The notes beneath the pieces are model-generated. The model saw only the letters and a program-made list of their open reading frames with translations. It made no database searches and was not told the origin of the DNA. The position numbers and the translations under genes are program-made. A DNA stretch of 8,003 bases, from the NCBI GenBank assembly GCA_964611805.1, contig CAZTBG010000076.1:1-8003 (forward strand), written 5' to 3'. Of this stretch, positions 7,228 to 8,003 are shown in pieces; the stretch's first letter is position 1, and each line of letters opens with the position of its first letter. This DNA is from W589 sp964611805. Lineage in GTDB: Bacteria; Chloroflexota; Dehalococcoidia; Dehalococcoidales; Fen-1064.

Positions 7228-7289
7228 CTGTCCGCCGGGCCCCGACTATGACACCTAAGGTACTTTTAGAGACAATACCCGGCGGATAG
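7228..7289. repeat. 12-pair inverted repeat with 38-base loop upstream of the small gene
   Basis: CTGTCCGCCGGG at 7228-7239 pairs with CCCGGCGGATAG at 7278-7289. The inner nine pairs are perfect, then one G-U and two more Watson-Crick pairs follow. The loop (7240-7277) includes CTAA and TTAG that can form a small inner stem. As RNA this is a stable hairpin in the leader of the small gene; as DNA it could be a two-site operator or the ends of a tiny mobile element. It lies between the channel stop and the small protein gene, and its right arm overlaps the only ribosome-site candidate for the TTG at 7292. Confidence 0.7.
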
Positions 7290-7363
7290 AATTGTTTCAG
7301 GCTACCATTATATGCTGTGCTCCAGATATCGAAGCCAAAACTAAAGAGGATGGCGAACACTTT

Positions 7364-7735
7364 ATGGAGACGACTCTTCGTGTCGAATCGCTGCTGAGCA
7401 AAATCGCAAAATGGTATCAGCAATCATCCCTGGGAGAAGAGCGCCAGCAGTGGCCCAGCAATGTTGTTGAATATCTTGAGGAGCAGTTCGACCTCCACCC
7501 CGAAGACAGGGTGTCTTTGCAGTGTGTCACAATCTCAGGGTCATTCGGGGGGTTTACTGTCAGTATTGTTCGTATTTTTAGCTGTATCGAGGCAGCTAAG
7601 AGCGGAGTCATCATCAGAAGCTACCATGACCTGGACGAGCATCCCAGACTCATAGCCTTCGAGGGCTATGCCTTCGAGAACGGACCGGTGCACCTCTACA
7701 AGAAAAAGTCACCGGTTGCTACCAGCACCGGTTAA
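7364..7735 (+). CDS. Small hypothetical protein
   Basis: I do not recognise this protein. From the ATG at 7364 it has 123 residues, with no signal peptide or membrane helix. The N-terminal half is polar and probably helical (ETTLRVESLLSKIAKWYQQ and a SNVVEYLEEQF segment). The second half looks like beta strands (DRVSLQCVTISGSFGGFTVSIVRIF, GVIIRSYHDL, RLIAFEGYAFENGPVHLYKKK). AGAGGA at 7345-7350 lies 13 bases before the ATG, slightly long but usable. The frame is open upstream to a TTG at 7292, giving 147 residues, but that start falls at the edge of the inverted repeat and its added residues look non-coding, so I prefer the ATG. It is 262 bases after the channel gene, so it probably has its own control. 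A role with the channel or cyclase is only possible by proximity. Confidence 0.7.
   Translation: METTLRVESLLSKIAKWYQQSSLGEERQQWPSNVVEYLEEQFDLHPEDRVSLQCVTISGSFGGFTVSIVRIFSCIEAAKSGVIIRSYHDLDEHPRLIAFEGYAFENGPVHLYKKKSPVATSTG
7711..7732. repeat. Inverted repeat over the end of the small gene
   Basis: ACCGGTTGCT at 7711-7720 and AGCACCGGT at 7724-7732 form a 9-pair stem with one bulged T and an ACC loop. The hairpin covers the last codons and reaches the stop region. No T-run follows, so terminator function is uncertain; it may act as a 3' stabilising or weak termination structure between this gene and the oppositely oriented kinase relic. Confidence 0.35.
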
Positions 7736-7739
7736 GTAT

Positions 7740-7888
7740 CAGCAAATCCGCCATCTACCCTCCCCGGAGCAGCACCATTAACATTCCCAGCGTCCCCTGG
7801 TTGTCCGACTCTATCCTCAGGCGCCCACCCAAGTGATGCATTCGCTCACGATATTGCTGGCATAGACTATTATAACAGCAAATCAGCC
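7740..7888. repeat. Short direct repeat flanking the kinase relic
   Basis: CAGCAAATCCGCC at 7740-7752 and CAGCAAATCAGCC at 7876-7888 are identical at 12 of 13 positions and enclose the histidine-kinase relic. They may mark a recombination or insertion event, or be coincidental. Confidence 0.3.
7755..7853 (-). pseudogene. Relic of a histidine-kinase HATPase domain C-terminus
   Basis: The minus strand from 7853 down to a TAG at 7757-7755 encodes YRERMHHLGGRLRIESDN followed by QGTLGMLMVLLRGG. This matches the last part of the ATPase domain of NarL/DegS-type sensor kinases: the usual pattern is RERxxxLGGxLxIES, then xxGT (the G2-box Gly-Thr), then a hydrophobic strand. The frame reaches a TGA at 7895-7893, and the residues before the match (CYNSLCQQ) do not look like the kinase. 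No frame further right shows the H, N or G1 boxes. This is therefore a broken 3' remnant of about 32 codons, not a working gene. Its missing part would have lain to the right, implying a deletion or insertion near 7853-7890. Confidence 0.6.
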
Positions 7889-7969
7889 GATATCATGCAG
7901 CTTTAGGCACCAAAGAGTAGTACAGAAAAAGATGTATCTTCGCATTTGGCGCGCGTGAAAAATGCAGAG

Positions 7970-8003
7970 ATGACGGATTACAGGCAGGTGTATATGACGA
8001 TGT
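7970..8003 (+). CDS. Possible start of a plus-strand gene cut by the window end
   Basis: An ATG at 7970 opens a frame reading MTDYRQVYMTM to the window edge, with further in-frame ATGs at 7994 and 8000. The frame is open back to a TAG at 7904-7906. AGGCAGGTG at 7982-7990 could serve the ATG at 7994; the ATG at 7970 has only GCAGAG close by. With 11 codons visible no family can be assigned. Its place next to a truncated kinase relic would suit a mobile-element gene, but nothing in the visible residues shows that. Confidence 0.22.
   Translation, partial: MTDYRQVYMTM

Noticed and set aside
7084..7306. Repeated 12-mer TTTCAGGCTACC at 7084 and 7295
   Set aside because: A shared 12-mer is expected by chance about once or twice in a window this size, and the flanks do not match.
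7292..7363. TTG at 7292 as start of the small protein
   Set aside because: It directly abuts the inverted repeat, uses a rare start, and the added residues look non-coding; the ATG at 7364 is preferred.

Overview
The window reads as bacterial chromosomal DNA of moderate GC with tightly packed genes. The clues are a secreted Ig-like protein, a signal-peptide protein with a Ser-Cys-Thr-Cys motif carrying FecR and DUF11 domains, a CHASE2 cyclase and a two-helix RCK potassium channel. This mix recalls Chloroflexota such as Dehalococcoidia-like lineages from sediment or groundwater, but that is an impression from gene content, not a proof. No rRNA, tRNA, CRISPR array or complete insertion sequence was found.

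Layout. On the minus strand at the left edge is the start of a secreted protein with an Ig-like domain, cut by the window edge (1-391). After a 312-base gap comes a minus-strand metallo-beta-lactamase-fold hydrolase (704-1474) whose secondary motifs resemble class II cyclic-nucleotide phosphodiesterases. A 300-base divergent spacer separates it from a plus-strand cluster with short gaps (79 and 43 bases). The cluster encodes a large exported FecR/DUF11 repeat protein (1775-4114), a membrane CHASE2 class III adenylate cyclase (4194-6038) and a K+ channel with a cytoplasmic RCK regulatory part (6082-7101). A 12-pair inverted repeat follows, then a small protein of unknown function (7364-7735). 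At the right end lie a relic of a histidine-kinase ATPase domain on the minus strand (7755-7853) and perhaps the first codons of another plus-strand gene (from 7970).

How the parts may work together. The three plus-strand genes look like one operon: an extracytoplasmic ligand-binding or scaffold protein, a cyclase with an extracytoplasmic CHASE2 sensor, and an ion channel. The divergent hydrolase could degrade the cyclase product, so synthesis and breakdown of a cyclic nucleotide may be encoded back to back. The channel shows no cyclic-nucleotide-binding domain, so any link from cAMP to K+ flux would be indirect. The channel gene also has an internal Shine-Dalgarno and ATG placed so that a free RCK polypeptide could be made, as is known for MthK. 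The right end, with its kinase relic and short direct repeat, looks like a rearranged boundary.
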